Assembly (NCBI RefSeq): GCF_002362315.1
Contig: NZ_MTZV01000002.1
Coordinates: forward strand, 1,178,001-1,242,000
Length of the DNA: 64,000 nt
Direction of reading: 5' to 3'
DNA from: Paraburkholderia acidicola
GTDB lineage: Bacteria; Pseudomonadota; Gammaproteobacteria; Burkholderiales; Burkholderiaceae
Shown: in pieces, positions 38,248 to 51,385 of the stretch
How positions within the stretch are numbered: the first letter of the stretch is position 1
Layout: each line of letters starts with the position of its first letter
Position numbers and translations under genes: made by a program
The notes under the pieces: generated by a model
What the model was told of the DNA's origin: nothing
What the model saw: only the letters and a program-made list of their open reading frames with translations
The model's database searches: none

Positions 38248-39552
38248 GTGGAACAACTTCCCTTATGGGCGCAGATCGGCGCCATCTTTCTGCTGCTTGT
38301 CTGCTCCAGTTTTTTTTCGATCTCCGAAACGGCGATGATGGCGCTCAACCGTCACCGGTTGAAGCATCTCGCCAACCAGGGCGCGCTCGGCGCGAAGACC
38401 ACGCAAGGGTTGCTGGCGCAAACCGACCGCCTGCTCAGCGTGATCCTGATCGGCAACAATCTGTTCAACACGATCATCCCGGTACTCACGACGTCGATCG
38501 CGCTGCATACGTTCGGCCGCGACAACGTCGTGCTGTCCATCGCGACCGGTATGGTCGCGTTCCTGATCATTGTCTTCGCGGAGATCACGCCGAAAATCGT
38601 CGGTGCGACCTATCCGGAGAAAATCGCGCTGCCGGCCAGCCTGCTGATCGCGCCGCTCATGCGCGTCGCGAGACCGGTCATCTGGTTCGTGAACCTGTTC
38701 GCCAACGGCATCCTGCGCGTACTGCACATCAACACGAAAGGCGAGCGTGAGCAACGCCTCTCAACCGAGGAACTGCGCACCATCGTGCTCGAATCCGGCA
38801 GCTTTATGCCGACCAAGCACCGCAGCATCCTGCTCAATCTGTTCGACCTCGAAAACATCTCCGTCGATGACGTGATGATTCCGCGCCGCCGCATCGAGGC
38901 GCTCGATTTCGACGCGCCATTCGAGCAGATCCTGCATCAACTCGAAACCTGCTATCACAACAAGCTGATCGTCTATCAAGGTGACATCGACCGGGTACTC
39001 GGCGTACTTCACGTGCGCAAGACGCTGTCGGCGCTGCATAACCAGGAACTTGAGCGCGAGACGCTGCGAGAGCTGCTCGCCGAACCCTACTTCGTGCCGA
39101 CCGGCACGCCCGTCTTCCAGCAATTGCAGTATTTCCAGGAGAGCCGCCAGCGTACGGCGCTCGTCGTCAACGAGTACGGCGAGCTACAGGGTCTCGTCAC
39201 GCCGGAAGACATCATCGAAGAGCTGATCGGCGAATTCACCACGTCGATTCCGCGGAGTGCGTCGTCGCGCGGCGGCTGGAACGACGATGGCGAATGTATC
39301 GTCGCGGGCAGCATGCCGCTGCGCGAACTGAACCGCTGGCTACACCTGACGCTGCCCACCGACGGCCCGAAGACGCTCAACGGCCTGATCCTCGAAATGC
39401 TCGAAGAGATCCCGGAAGGCGACGTGTGCTTGCGCATCGGCGATGTGGAGCTCGAAGTGATGCGCAGCGACGACCAGGCGGTTCGCACGGTCAAGCTGTT
39501 CCGTCCGGGGCTTGTACCGAAAAGCAAGCCCAAGAAAGGCCAGCTCGCCTGA
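38248..39552 (+). CDS. CNNM/HlyC-CorC family membrane protein with CBS domains
   Basis: 434 residues from a GTG at 38248 (MEQLPLWAQIGAIFLLLVC); longer in-frame starts precede any hydrophobic segment. The DUF21/CNNM domain (about 1-190) has SETAMMALNRHRLKHLA and several membrane segments; a CBS pair follows (about 200-325, VDDVMIPRRRIEALDF) and then the CorC/HlyC C-terminal domain (about 345-425). Family members are linked to Mg2+/Co2+ efflux or tolerance; substrate is inferred. Confidence 0.88.
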   Translation: MEQLPLWAQIGAIFLLLVCSSFFSISETAMMALNRHRLKHLANQGALGAKTTQGLLAQTDRLLSVILIGNNLFNTIIPVLTTSIALHTFGRDNVVLSIATGMVAFLIIVFAEITPKIVGATYPEKIALPASLLIAPLMRVARPVIWFVNLFANGILRVLHINTKGEREQRLSTEELRTIVLESGSFMPTKHRSILLNLFDLENISVDDVMIPRRRIEALDFDAPFEQILHQLETCYHNKLIVYQGDIDRVLGVLHVRKTLSALHNQELERETLRELLAEPYFVPTGTPVFQQLQYFQESRQRTALVVNEYGELQGLVTPEDIIEELIGEFTTSIPRSASSRGGWNDDGECIVAGSMPLRELNRWLHLTLPTDGPKTLNGLILEMLEEIPEGDVCLRIGDVELEVMRSDDQAVRTVKLFRPGLVPKSKPKKGQLA

Positions 39553-39659
39553 GCGTAGTATCACGTCGCGCTCTGGCCATCCGGCCAGGTGGCGGACGTG
39601 CGAGCGCTAACGGAAGATTAAGTCGTCATGTTCTGCAGGCGGCTTCCGGCCGGTCTTCG

Positions 39660-41015
39660 ATGTTTTCCTCTTCTCCTGGCGCGCCGCCCATCCCAACCGA
39701 AGCGCTACGTGTTGACCCGGCTGCTACTGTTCCAGCTTCCCGCAACACCACCAGTCCGGACCCGCACGCGTTCCGCGCTGCAGCGACGACACGGATCACA
39801 ACAAGCCAGCGCACCGCACCTCCAGACGGTGCCGATGACATCGACTCCGCCCCCGCAGTCCGTCTGCTAGCGGACACATTGCGTGAGGCCGCCACCCGCA
39901 ATGCATCGGACATTCACGTTGAACCGGCGGAACACGGCTGGCGGATTCGCCTGCGGATCGACGGTGTGCTGCATGAGACCGGTCAGCCGCCGGCCCACCT
40001 GCGCGACGCGTTCATCTCACGCGTGAAGGTGCTCGCGAGGATGGATATCGCCGAGCGACGCATTCCGCAGGACGGTCGCCTGCGGCTCGCCGCGACGCAA
40101 GGTGCGTTCGAGGACTACCGCGTCAACTCACTACCGACACTCTTCGGCGAAAAGCTGGTGCTGCGCCGACTCGAAGCGCTGCCCATCGATCTATCTCTCG
40201 ACTCGCTCGGGCTCGATGCGCAGCAACGCGATATCGTCGACGCCGCCATCCGCGCACCGCACGGCCTCGTGCTCGTCACCGGTCCGACGGGCAGCGGCAA
40301 GACGCTGTCGCTGTACTGCTTCCTGCAGATGCTCAATGTCGCGTCGCGCAATCTCTGCTCGGTTGAAGATCCGGCGGAGATCCAGCTTGCCGGCATCAAC
40401 CAGGTCGGCGTGCGCGAGAAAGCGGGGCTAACCTTCGCGATCGCATTGCGCGCGTTTTTGCGGCAGGACCCGGACGTGATCATGGTCGGCGAGATCCGCG
40501 ACGAAGAAACCGCCGATGTCGCGGTTAAAGCCGCACAGACCGGCCACCTCGTGCTCTCCACGTTGCACACGAACGATGCGCCTGCTGCAATCGCGCGGCT
40601 CATCGATATCGGCGTCGAGCCATACAACCTGGCGGCTGCGTTGCGGCTCGTGACAGCGCAACGGCTCGTGCGCCGTCTCTGCTTGTCGTGCCGCGTACCG
40701 GCGAAGGAATCGCGTGCGGCGCTGCTCGCGGCCGGTTTCGCGCAGACACAGCTCGACGACTGGCATCCCTATACGGCCGCCGGATGTACGGCGTGTCATG
40801 GCATCGGTTATCGCGGGCGCATTGGCATTCACCAGGTCATGCCGGTTCCGGAGTCGATGCGCGAGCTGATCGTCGCGCGGGCAGGCACCCAGGCGATCTC
40901 GGCGCATGCGCAGACGGACGGGCACGTCGCTACGCTGCGTGACGCGGCACTCGCCCGCGTGCGCGACGGCACGACGAGCCTCGCCGAAGCCCTCGCCGCC
41001 ACGGAGACCCAATGA
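39660..41015 (+). CDS. pilB: Type IV pilus / type II secretion ATPase, short PilB-like
   Basis: Hexameric assembly motor ATPase. 451 residues from the ATG at 39660. Walker A GPTGSGKT at 208-215, Asp box SVEDPAE near 234, Walker B DVIMVGEIRDEET near 272-284, His box QTGHLVLSTLHTND near 293-306, and a zinc tetracysteine CLSC (341-344) / CTAC (376-379). Only about 60 low-complexity residues precede the core, so the usual N-terminal MshEN/N1 domain is missing; PilB is normally near 560-570. The pilC start overlaps its stop by 4 nt. No good ribosome-binding site is seen. Confidence 0.88.
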   Translation: MFSSSPGAPPIPTEALRVDPAATVPASRNTTSPDPHAFRAAATTRITTSQRTAPPDGADDIDSAPAVRLLADTLREAATRNASDIHVEPAEHGWRIRLRIDGVLHETGQPPAHLRDAFISRVKVLARMDIAERRIPQDGRLRLAATQGAFEDYRVNSLPTLFGEKLVLRRLEALPIDLSLDSLGLDAQQRDIVDAAIRAPHGLVLVTGPTGSGKTLSLYCFLQMLNVASRNLCSVEDPAEIQLAGINQVGVREKAGLTFAIALRAFLRQDPDVIMVGEIRDEETADVAVKAAQTGHLVLSTLHTNDAPAAIARLIDIGVEPYNLAAALRLVTAQRLVRRLCLSCRVPAKESRAALLAAGFAQTQLDDWHPYTAAGCTACHGIGYRGRIGIHQVMPVPESMRELIVARAGTQAISAHAQTDGHVATLRDAALARVRDGTTSLAEALAATETQ

Positions 41016-42223
41016 CACCCGACACCGCACCGCAGGACCTGCGCTTCGCATGGCAGGCGCTCGATGCAACCGGCACATCGCGCCGCGGTTCGCTCGTTGC
41101 ACCCGATGCTGCTGCGGCTCGTGCGATGCTCAAACGTGACAGCCTCTTCGTCGTAGAACTTGCGGTACGCGGCCCCGCACTGCGCCCCAAGGCACGTACC
41201 GCCGATGTCACGTTGTTCGCGCGCCAGCTCTCGAGCCTGTTGCGCGCCGGCCTGCCACTCGCCGCTGCACTCGATCTGCTCGGCCAGGCCCCAGGCCCGC
41301 GTGGCATGCCGCGCATCATCGCCGCCCTCGCGCGCGACATCACGGCGGGCCTCGATTTCTCCGCGGCATTGCGCCGGCATCCCACGCAGTTCAGCACGTT
41401 GTTTTGCCAGCTTGTCGCCGTCGGCGAAGCGTCGGGTGCGCTGCCGGCCATTCTCGCGCGCATCGCCGACGACCGCGAACGCAGTGCGACCCAGCGTGCA
41501 AAAGTACGCGCGGCACTCACCTATCCGGCAGCGATCCTGCTGCTCGCGCTTGCGATCACTGCGGCGCTGCTCGTCTGGGTGGTCCCGACGTTCAAGCAGA
41601 TATTCGACGGCTTCGGGGCGAAGCTGCCCGTGCCGACTCAGGTGGTGCTCGCGCTGTCCGATGCGGCAGCGCGCTGGAGCATCCCTGCCGTCGTTGCGAT
41701 CGGTGCTGGCAGTGCCGCACTGGGCGCCCTCATGCGGCGCTCGGCGGCGGCCCGCGTACATGTTGCCCGCCTGTCCTTGCGGGCACCGCTGTTCGGTCCG
41801 CTGTTGAAAACACTTTGTGCGGCCCGCTGGGCCCGTGCGCTCGGCACGTTACTGGCGGCAGGCACGCCGCTCGCCGATGCGTTCGACTCACTCACCCACG
41901 CCACCGGCAACGCCTACTTCGACCGCGCAACCGCCGACATCGCCACGCGTCTGCGCCGCGGCGAGCGGCTCGCAGCGGCGATGCGCGCGGCCGGCTGCTT
42001 TCCGGCCGACGTGGTCCAACCGGTCGCAGTAGCCGAGGAATCGGGGGCACTGGACACGATGCTGCTCGACGTCGCCGCGCTCAGCGACCGTCAGGTCGAC
42101 GAACAGATCGGTACGCTCGCGAGCCTGTGCGAACCGCTCGTGATCGTCGTGCTCGGTGGGCTGGTCGGCGGCCTCGTGATCGCGATGTATCTTCCCATCA
42201 TTCAACTCGGCAACGTGGTGTAG
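41012..42223 (+). CDS. pilC: Type II secretion / type IV pilus inner-membrane platform protein
   Basis: 403 residues with two GspF domains (about 70-195 and 275-395) and three membrane helices. Seen: TLFARQLSSLLRAGLPLAAALD, FKQIFDGFGAKLPVPTQVVL, and the C-terminal LCEPLVIVVLGGLVGGLVIAMYLPII. Pairs with PilB; coupled by a 4-nt overlap. No pilin gene is adjacent. Confidence 0.94.
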   Translation: MTPDTAPQDLRFAWQALDATGTSRRGSLVAPDAAAARAMLKRDSLFVVELAVRGPALRPKARTADVTLFARQLSSLLRAGLPLAAALDLLGQAPGPRGMPRIIAALARDITAGLDFSAALRRHPTQFSTLFCQLVAVGEASGALPAILARIADDRERSATQRAKVRAALTYPAAILLLALAITAALLVWVVPTFKQIFDGFGAKLPVPTQVVLALSDAAARWSIPAVVAIGAGSAALGALMRRSAAARVHVARLSLRAPLFGPLLKTLCAARWARALGTLLAAGTPLADAFDSLTHATGNAYFDRATADIATRLRRGERLAAAMRAAGCFPADVVQPVAVAEESGALDTMLLDVAALSDRQVDEQIGTLASLCEPLVIVVLGGLVGGLVIAMYLPIIQLGNVV

Positions 42224-42251
42224 CATCGCAGCCGAATCCCACTTTTCCGTT

Positions 42252-43184
42252 ATGCCGGCTACCTATCCGACCGTGTCCGATTCCCTGTTCAGCAGCCCCT
42301 GGGGCCGCGTCGCCACCGATGTCGGTACGACCTTCGGCCTGTTGCCGGTCAGCGTACAGATCGCTTTCGCGGTCGCTCTCGGACTCGTGATCGGCAGCTT
42401 TCTCAGCGTGGTCGCACACCGCCTGCCGATCATGCTCGAACGCGCCTGGCGCAACGAGATCAGCGACGCAACCGGTCAGCCACCCGACGACGACGGCCTC
42501 CCCATCCGCTACAACCTCTGGCTACCGCGCAGCGCGTGCACGCATTGCGGCCACACGTTGCGCGCATGGGAGAACATCCCGGTCGTGAGCTACGTGCTGC
42601 TGCGCGGCCGCTGCTCGCAATGCGGAACGCACGTGAGCCTGCGCTATCCGCTGCTCGAACTCGCGAGCGCAGCCTGCGCGGTCGCCGCACTCGTCTCGTT
42701 CGGCCCCACCCTGATGGCGCTGGCCGCGTTCGGCCTGTGCGCCGCGCTGCTCGCAATGAGCGCAATCGATATCGATACGCATCTGCTGCCCGACTCGATC
42801 ACGCTGCCGCTGTTGTGGGCAGGTCTGATCGTCAACTTCGATGGGCTCTTCGCGAGCTTGCACGACGCCGTGCTCGGCGCGATCGCCGGGTATCTCGTGT
42901 TGTGGTGCGTACACTGGGTATTCAGGCTGGTGCGCGGTATCGAAGGAATGGGCTACGGCGATTTCAAGCTGCTCGCCGCGCTCGGCGCCTGGCTGGGCTG
43001 GGCCGCGCTGCCGCAGATCGTGCTGGTAGCGGCCGTCGCCGGCGCCGTGGTCGGACTCGCGGCAACGTGGCGCGGCCGTATGCGTTTCGAGGAACCGCTG
43101 CCGTTCGGTCCGTTTCTCGCGGCCGGCGGCGCGCTCACGCTGTTTATCGGCACGCCGCTCTATCTGGCGCTCGGAGGAGGCTGA
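42252..43184 (+). CDS. pilD: Prepilin peptidase / N-methyltransferase
   Basis: Cleaves and methylates type IV prepilins and pseudopilins. 310 residues. Membrane N-terminus with [17 protein letters not shown], cytoplasmic zinc loop with Cys96, Cys99, Cys121 and Cys124, and the two aspartic-protease aspartates in [11 protein letters not shown] (Asp173) and GYGDFKLLA. About eight membrane segments. Follows pilC by 28 bp and precedes coaE by 4 bp. Confidence 0.95.
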   Translation: MPATYPTVSDSLFSSPWGRVATDVGTTFGLLPVSVQIAFAVALGLVIGSFLSVVAHRLPIMLERAWRNEISDATGQPPDDDGLPIRYNLWLPRSACTHCGHTLRAWENIPVVSYVLLRGRCSQCGTHVSLRYPLLELASAACAVAALVSFGPTLMALAAFGLCAALLAMSAIDIDTHLLPDSITLPLLWAGLIVNFDGLFASLHDAVLGAIAGYLVLWCVHWVFRLVRGIEGMGYGDFKLLAALGAWLGWAALPQIVLVAAVAGAVVGLAATWRGRMRFEEPLPFGPFLAAGGALTLFIGTPLYLALGGG

Positions 43185-43188
43185 CACC

Positions 43189-43794
43189 ATGTTTGCGGTT
43201 GGATTGACGGGTGGCATCGGTAGCGGCAAATCGACGGTGGCCGACAGGTTCGGCGCACTCGGGGTGCCGCTCGTCGACACCGATGTGATCGCGCATCGCA
43301 TCACGGCGCCACACGGTGTCGCGATGCCAGCGATCGCCCAGGAGTTCGGCCCGTCGTTCGTCGCCACCGACGGTTCGCTCGACCGTGCGCAGATGCGTAC
43401 GCTGATCTTCAGCGACGACACCGCGCGCAAGCGTCTCGAAGCCATTACGCATCCGTTGATCCGTGCGGAAACCCAGCGGCAACGCGACGACGCGCAGGGT
43501 TCCTATGTCATCGTCGTGGTGCCGCTACTCGTCGAGTCGGGCAACTGGAAGACGCGCGTGGACCGCGTCCTGACCGTCGACTGCAGCGTCGAAACGCAGA
43601 TCGCCCGCGTGATGCGGCGCAATGCCTTCTCGCGCGAACAGGTGCTGGCGATCATCGCGCGCCAGGCCACGCGCGAACAGCGCCTCGCCGCCGCCGACGA
43701 CACGATCGTCAACGAAGACGCCCCACCCGATGCGCTACAGGTTCAGGTCGAGGCACTGCATCGCGCTTATCTCACTTACGCGCATACCACCTGA
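43189..43794 (+). CDS. coaE: Dephospho-CoA kinase
   Basis: Last step of coenzyme A synthesis. 201 residues; P-loop GGIGSGKS at 8-15, [11 protein letters not shown] near 27-37, and [12 protein letters not shown] near 105-116 are typical. Starts 4 bp after pilD, a common Beta/Gammaproteobacterial neighbourhood. Confidence 0.96.
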   Translation: MFAVGLTGGIGSGKSTVADRFGALGVPLVDTDVIAHRITAPHGVAMPAIAQEFGPSFVATDGSLDRAQMRTLIFSDDTARKRLEAITHPLIRAETQRQRDDAQGSYVIVVVPLLVESGNWKTRVDRVLTVDCSVETQIARVMRRNAFSREQVLAIIARQATREQRLAAADDTIVNEDAPPDALQVQVEALHRAYLTYAHTT

Positions 43795-43947
43795 CACTTC
43801 GGGTTCACGACAGTGCAGTGAGCCGCCCGCGAAAGGTACGCTTGCCCGCCTTTCGCAGGGAACTTCGTCAGTGCAATGACAGACAGAATAAATTGCGTGA
43901 GGACACGCATAAAGTGCGTGATTGCGGGGGTAGTCTCACGGCATTAG

Positions 43948-44748
<801 letters not shown>

Positions 44749-44843
44749 TCGTGCGGTGCGCTGTGTCGGCACCGCTCTTTAAGCCGCCCGAAACGCCCTC
44801 AGGTAAACTACCCGCTCCGTTTTGAGATTGACTGCCTGATCGA

Positions 44844-45041
44844 ATGCCCACTGTCGTCAAATGCCCCACTTGCGCAAAGGATGTCCTCTGGACCTCTGAG
44901 AACCGCTTCCGCCCGTTCTGCTCCGAGCGATGCAAACAGATCGATCTCGGCGCATGGGCCGCTGAGAAATACCGGATCGGCGGGACCAATGAGGAACTGC
45001 CGCCGGACGAGGCGCCTGGCGACGATCGACCACCGCACTAG
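44844..45041 (+). CDS. yacG: DNA gyrase inhibitor YacG, zinc protein
   Basis: 65 residues with zinc ligands Cys7, Cys10, Cys26 and Cys30 (CPTC ... FCSERC) and [15 protein letters not shown]. YacG binds GyrB in E. coli. Part of the coaE-zapD-yacG string; converges on the nudix gene with 25 bp between stops. Confidence 0.93.
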   Translation: MPTVVKCPTCAKDVLWTSENRFRPFCSERCKQIDLGAWAAEKYRIGGTNEELPPDEAPGDDRPPH

Positions 45042-45066
45042 CCTCTATAGCGCGGCCGGTGCGGCA

Positions 45067-45483
45067 CTACTCCGCCGCGAGCCACTCCAGCACAGGAATC
45101 GTCGCCGGCAGCAGCGGCGAGACGTCGGCCGGCAGCGTCTGCCAGACGAACGCCTGGCCTTCGCGGCCATGCGGTTCACCGGTCCACGCCGTCACCTTGC
45201 AGAAATACAGCCGCACATAGGCATGCGGATAGTCGTGCTCGAGCGTGTGCCAGCGGTGGCTCGTCTGGACCTCGATACCCAGCTCTTCATGCAGCTCGCG
45301 TGCAAGCGCCGCTTCAACTGATTCCCCCGGCTCGAGCTTGCCGCCGGGAAACTCCCAGTAGCCCTCATACGGCTTGCCGGCCGGCCGCTGCGCCAGCAGG
45401 TAGCGGCCATCGGGCTGCACCAGCACGCCGACCGCGACTTCGGTAACCGGCCGCGCCGGGGTAGGCTCCACGGCGCCGGTCAT
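45067..45483 (-). CDS. Nudix hydrolase, MutT-like
   Basis: 138 residues from the ATG at 45483. Nudix box GGKLEPGESVEAALARELHEELGI is intact; GYWEFPGGK and HTLEHDYPHAYVRLYF match MutT, which destroys 8-oxo-dGTP. Substrate is inferred from similarity. The ATG overlaps the stop of the DUF815 ATPase gene by 4 nt. Confidence 0.9.
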   Translation of the reverse strand: MTGAVEPTPARPVTEVAVGVLVQPDGRYLLAQRPAGKPYEGYWEFPGGKLEPGESVEAALARELHEELGIEVQTSHRWHTLEHDYPHAYVRLYFCKVTAWTGEPHGREGQAFVWQTLPADVSPLLPATIPVLEWLAAE

Positions 45484-46349
45484 GCGGGCGTCCGCCGGCC
45501 GGACCAGTCGCGCGCAAACTGCCACGCCACCCGCCCCGAGCGCGATCCGCGTTCCAGCGCCCACACCAGCGCATCGCCGCGCGCCGCCTCGACGCCCGCA
45601 TCGTCGCAACCGAAGTGACGCAGCCAGTGGCCGACGATCGACAGGTAATCGTCCTGCTTGAACGGATAGAAGCTCACCCACAGCCCGAAGCGCTCGGACA
45701 GCGAGATCTTTTCCTCGACCACTTCGCCCGGGTGAATCTCGCCGTCCGCAGTGTGCTTGTAGGTCTCGTTGTCGCTCATGTACTCGGGCAACAGATGACG
45801 CCGGTTCGACGTCGCATAGATCAGCACGTTGTCCGACTGCGCAGCGATCGAGCCGTCGAGCGCCACCTTCAGTGCCTTGTAGCCCGACTCGCCGTCCTCG
45901 AACGAGAGGTCGTCGCAGAACACGATGAAGCGTTCGGGGCGCGCCGAAATCAGATCGACGATGTCACCGAGATCGTGCAGATCGTCCTTGTCGACTTCGA
46001 TCAGCCGCAGGCCTTCACTTGAAAACGCATTCAGGCAGGCCTTGATCAGCGACGACTTGCCGGTGCCGCGGGCGCCGGTCAGCAGCACGTTGTTAGCTGG
46101 CTGGTTGCGCACGAACTGGCGTGTGTTCCGCTCGATCAACGATTTCTGCCGCTCGATGTTCTGCAGGTCGTCGAGCGTAATCGTCGAAATGGCGGGCACC
46201 GGCTGCAGATAGCCGCGGCCCTGGCGCGTGCGCCAGCGAAACGCGATGCCTGCGCTCCAGTCGATATTGGGCGCGGCAGGCGGCAGCACGGCCTCGAGGC
46301 GGCCAAGCAACGCTTCAGCGCGGGTCAGAAACTGTTCGAGCTTATCCAT
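45480..46349 (-). CDS. DUF815-family AAA-type ATPase
   Basis: 289 residues. Walker A GARGTGKS at 92-99, Walker B FIVFCDDLSFE near 142-152, and a sensor-like NVLIYATSNRRHLLPEYM near 174-191. The first 60 residues are helical. Role unknown; the family occurs widely in proteobacteria. Co-translated with the downstream nudix gene and 18 bp after argJ. Confidence 0.87.
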   Translation of the reverse strand: MDKLEQFLTRAEALLGRLEAVLPPAAPNIDWSAGIAFRWRTRQGRGYLQPVPAISTITLDDLQNIERQKSLIERNTRQFVRNQPANNVLLTGARGTGKSSLIKACLNAFSSEGLRLIEVDKDDLHDLGDIVDLISARPERFIVFCDDLSFEDGESGYKALKVALDGSIAAQSDNVLIYATSNRRHLLPEYMSDNETYKHTADGEIHPGEVVEEKISLSERFGLWVSFYPFKQDDYLSIVGHWLRHFGCDDAGVEAARGDALVWALERGSRSGRVAWQFARDWSGRRTPA

Positions 46350-46367
46350 GAGAAGAGAAAGTGCAGA

Positions 46368-47609
46368 TCAGGAACGATAGTCGGCATTGATGCTCACGTA
46401 TTCGTGCGAGAGATCGCAGGTCCAGATCGTGGCCTGTGCATCCCCTCGCCCGAGCAGCACGCGAATCGCGATCTCGCTCTTCTTCATGACACGCTGCCCA
46501 TCTTCTTCGCGGTAGTCCGGATTGCGGCCTCCCGCTTTCGCCACCAGTACATCGTCGAGGTACAGATCGATCTTGCCGACATCGAGATCGTTCACCCCGG
46601 CGTAGCCGATCGCGGCCAGGATGCGGCCGAGGTTCGGATCGGATGCGTAGAACGCTGTCTTCACGAGCGGCGAATGGCCGATCGCATAAGCGATCTGCCG
46701 ACATTCGGCGACGTCACGGCCGCCTTCGACCTGTACCGTCATGAACTTCGTCGCGCCTTCGCCGTCGCGGACGATCAGTTGCGCGAGCGCTTGCGCCGCG
46801 TCGGTCACTGCGTCGCGCAGCGCCACATACGCGGGCGAATCCGTCGACGTCACCGCCGGCAGGCTCGATTTCCCCGAGGCGATCAGAATGAACGAGTCGT
46901 TCGTCGACGTATCGCCATCGATCGTGATGCAGTTGAACGAGCGGTCGGCCACGTGCTTGACGAGCGCGTCGAGCACCGGCTGCGCGACCGCGGCGTCGAA
47001 CGCGAGGAAGCCGAGCATGGTCGCCATGTTGGGCTTGATCATGCCCGCGCCCTTGCTGATACCGCTCAACGTCACCGTGTGACCGTCGATCGTCACCTGA
47101 CGCGACACGGCTTTCGGCAGCGTATCGGTGGTCATGATCGACTGCGCGGCTTCGTACCAGTGAGCCGCCTTGCGGTTCTCGAGCGCGGCAGGCAAGCCGG
47201 CCTTCAGACGATCGAGCGGCAATGGTTCGAGAATCACGCCGGTCGAGAACGGCAGCACTTGCTCCGGCGCGATACCCGCCAGTCGTGCGAGTTCATTGCA
47301 GGTTTCGCGTGCGATCACGAGACCCGGCTCGCCGGTACCGGCATTCGCGTTGCCCGTATTTATTACGAGCGCGCGAATCCCCTTACCGCCCGTACGCACG
47401 CGCTCGAGATGCTCACGGCACACCGTCACCGGTGCGGCGCAAAAGCGGTTCGACGTGAACACACCCGCGACTGTCGCGCCATCATCGATGGAAATCACCA
47501 GCACGTCCTTGCGGTTCGGCTTACGGATGTGCGCTTCCGCCCAGCCAAGCGTCACGCCGGCTACCGGATGCAATTGGGTGGGATCGATCGAGGGGAAATT
47601 GACAGCCAT
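46368..47609 (-). CDS. argJ: Glutamate N-acetyltransferase / amino-acid acetyltransferase
   Basis: Bifunctional arginine-pathway enzyme that recycles acetyl from N-acetylornithine to glutamate. 413 residues. Autocleavage and nucleophile Thr197 in [27 protein letters not shown] near 85-96 and the terminal [13 protein letters not shown] are typical. It self-cleaves into alpha and beta chains before Thr197. Whether it also uses acetyl-CoA cannot be told from sequence. 96 bp downstream of secA across two hairpins. Confidence 0.96.
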   Translation of the reverse strand: MAVNFPSIDPTQLHPVAGVTLGWAEAHIRKPNRKDVLVISIDDGATVAGVFTSNRFCAAPVTVCREHLERVRTGGKGIRALVINTGNANAGTGEPGLVIARETCNELARLAGIAPEQVLPFSTGVILEPLPLDRLKAGLPAALENRKAAHWYEAAQSIMTTDTLPKAVSRQVTIDGHTVTLSGISKGAGMIKPNMATMLGFLAFDAAVAQPVLDALVKHVADRSFNCITIDGDTSTNDSFILIASGKSSLPAVTSTDSPAYVALRDAVTDAAQALAQLIVRDGEGATKFMTVQVEGGRDVAECRQIAYAIGHSPLVKTAFYASDPNLGRILAAIGYAGVNDLDVGKIDLYLDDVLVAKAGGRNPDYREEDGQRVMKKSEIAIRVLLGRGDAQATIWTCDLSHEYVSINADYRS

Positions 47610-47632
47610 GGTCGCGACCTGTCGGAGCTGAA

Positions 47633-47692
47633 AATGCCGGCGAAAGCCGGCATTGGGAAATGGAACTGGCGCGCCGGCACAACGGCCGGCGC
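47633..47692 (-). terminator. Two hairpins between secA and argJ
   Basis: GCGCCGGC/GCCGGCGC (47671-47678, 47685-47692, 6-nt loop) and AATGCCGGC/GCCGGCATT (47633-47641, 47646-47654, 4-nt loop). On the minus strand the second is followed by TTTTC, so it may act as a weak terminator or attenuator after secA. Confidence 0.55.
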
Positions 47693-47705
47693 ACCGCCTT
47701 CGGTC

Positions 47706-50510
<2,805 letters not shown>

Positions 50511-50812
50511 CGGATCGGTGTCTGCGTCGCGGCTTCGGCGAGGCGTCGTGCGTGTTTTTCACGTCCGGCGCGCCCGGTTCGGTGGGGCCTCGGCGGCTTA
50601 GGTCCAAGAGTGAATTCGAATCGGGGATTTTAGCACGCGCGTCCGTGAGCGCCTGTGTCAGGCACGAGTCCGCTTAATGCCACCCGCAGCCCATGCCGAC
50701 AGGCGCCGCGAGCCGCAAGAGCAACCAGGCCACGGGGCTGGCCGCGCAATAGCCGCGGTACAATTCCCACGCATGCCGCGCACAATGCGCGAGCATGCCC
50801 TTATTCCCACAC
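50511..50812. other. Divergent secA / DUF721 intergenic region
   Basis: 302 bases without a gene. A TACAAT at 50759-50764 is a plausible -10 for the plus-strand gene, with no clear -35. I see no strong inverted repeat and no remnant of a coding gene. Confidence 0.5.
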
Positions 50813-51289
50813 ATGAGCCGTTCCACGTCCTTTTCAAGACCGCAGAATTCGCGCCGCCCGCAACCGATCGCCGAGGTGCTCGGCCGTACCGATGCGTTCG
50901 CCGCCCTGCGCGCCGGCGTCGAGCAGATTGCTGCGCTCCAGCGCGATCTGCAGCAATTGCTGCCCGACTATCTGGCGGCAAGTGTCGAACCGGGATTCAT
51001 CAAGGATGGTGTGCTTGCGCTATTCGCCGCACATAACGCGCTGGCTGCGCGATTGCGGCACATGGAGCCGCGTCTGATCGCCGATCTGCAACAGCGCGGC
51101 TGGGCAGTCAATGCGCTGAAAATTCGGGTGCGGCCGCAGCCGGTGAAGGAGCCGGCGCCGGTGAAACAGGCACGGATGACATCGGCGGGAGCGACGGCGT
51201 TGCAGGCGCTCAGCGAATCGCTGGAGAAATCGCCGCTGCAGGCGGCGCTCGCCAGAATGGCGGGCCGGCATCTGAAAAAGCGGGATTGA
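50813..51289 (+). CDS. DUF721 protein, DciA-like
   Basis: 158 residues from the ATG at 50813 (MSRSTSFSRPQNSRR). Seen: PIAEVLGRTDAFAALRAGVEQIAALQRDLQQLLP, then LALFAAHNALAARLRHMEPRL, a KH-like DUF721 core, and a Lys/Pro-rich tail. DUF721 (DciA) proteins help load the replicative helicase DnaB in bacteria lacking DnaC; that role is inferred from family. Only plus-strand gene between secA and lpxC, converging on lpxC. Confidence 0.75.
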   Translation: MSRSTSFSRPQNSRRPQPIAEVLGRTDAFAALRAGVEQIAALQRDLQQLLPDYLAASVEPGFIKDGVLALFAAHNALAARLRHMEPRLIADLQQRGWAVNALKIRVRPQPVKEPAPVKQARMTSAGATALQALSESLEKSPLQAALARMAGRHLKKRD

Positions 51290-51385
51290 GGGGGAATTGC
51301 CGGGGGCCCGGCTTTCCCCAACCGAAAATTAAAAACTCGGGGAAAAACCGGAAAAACACAGGCTACTTACTGGCTTTCTACTGCC

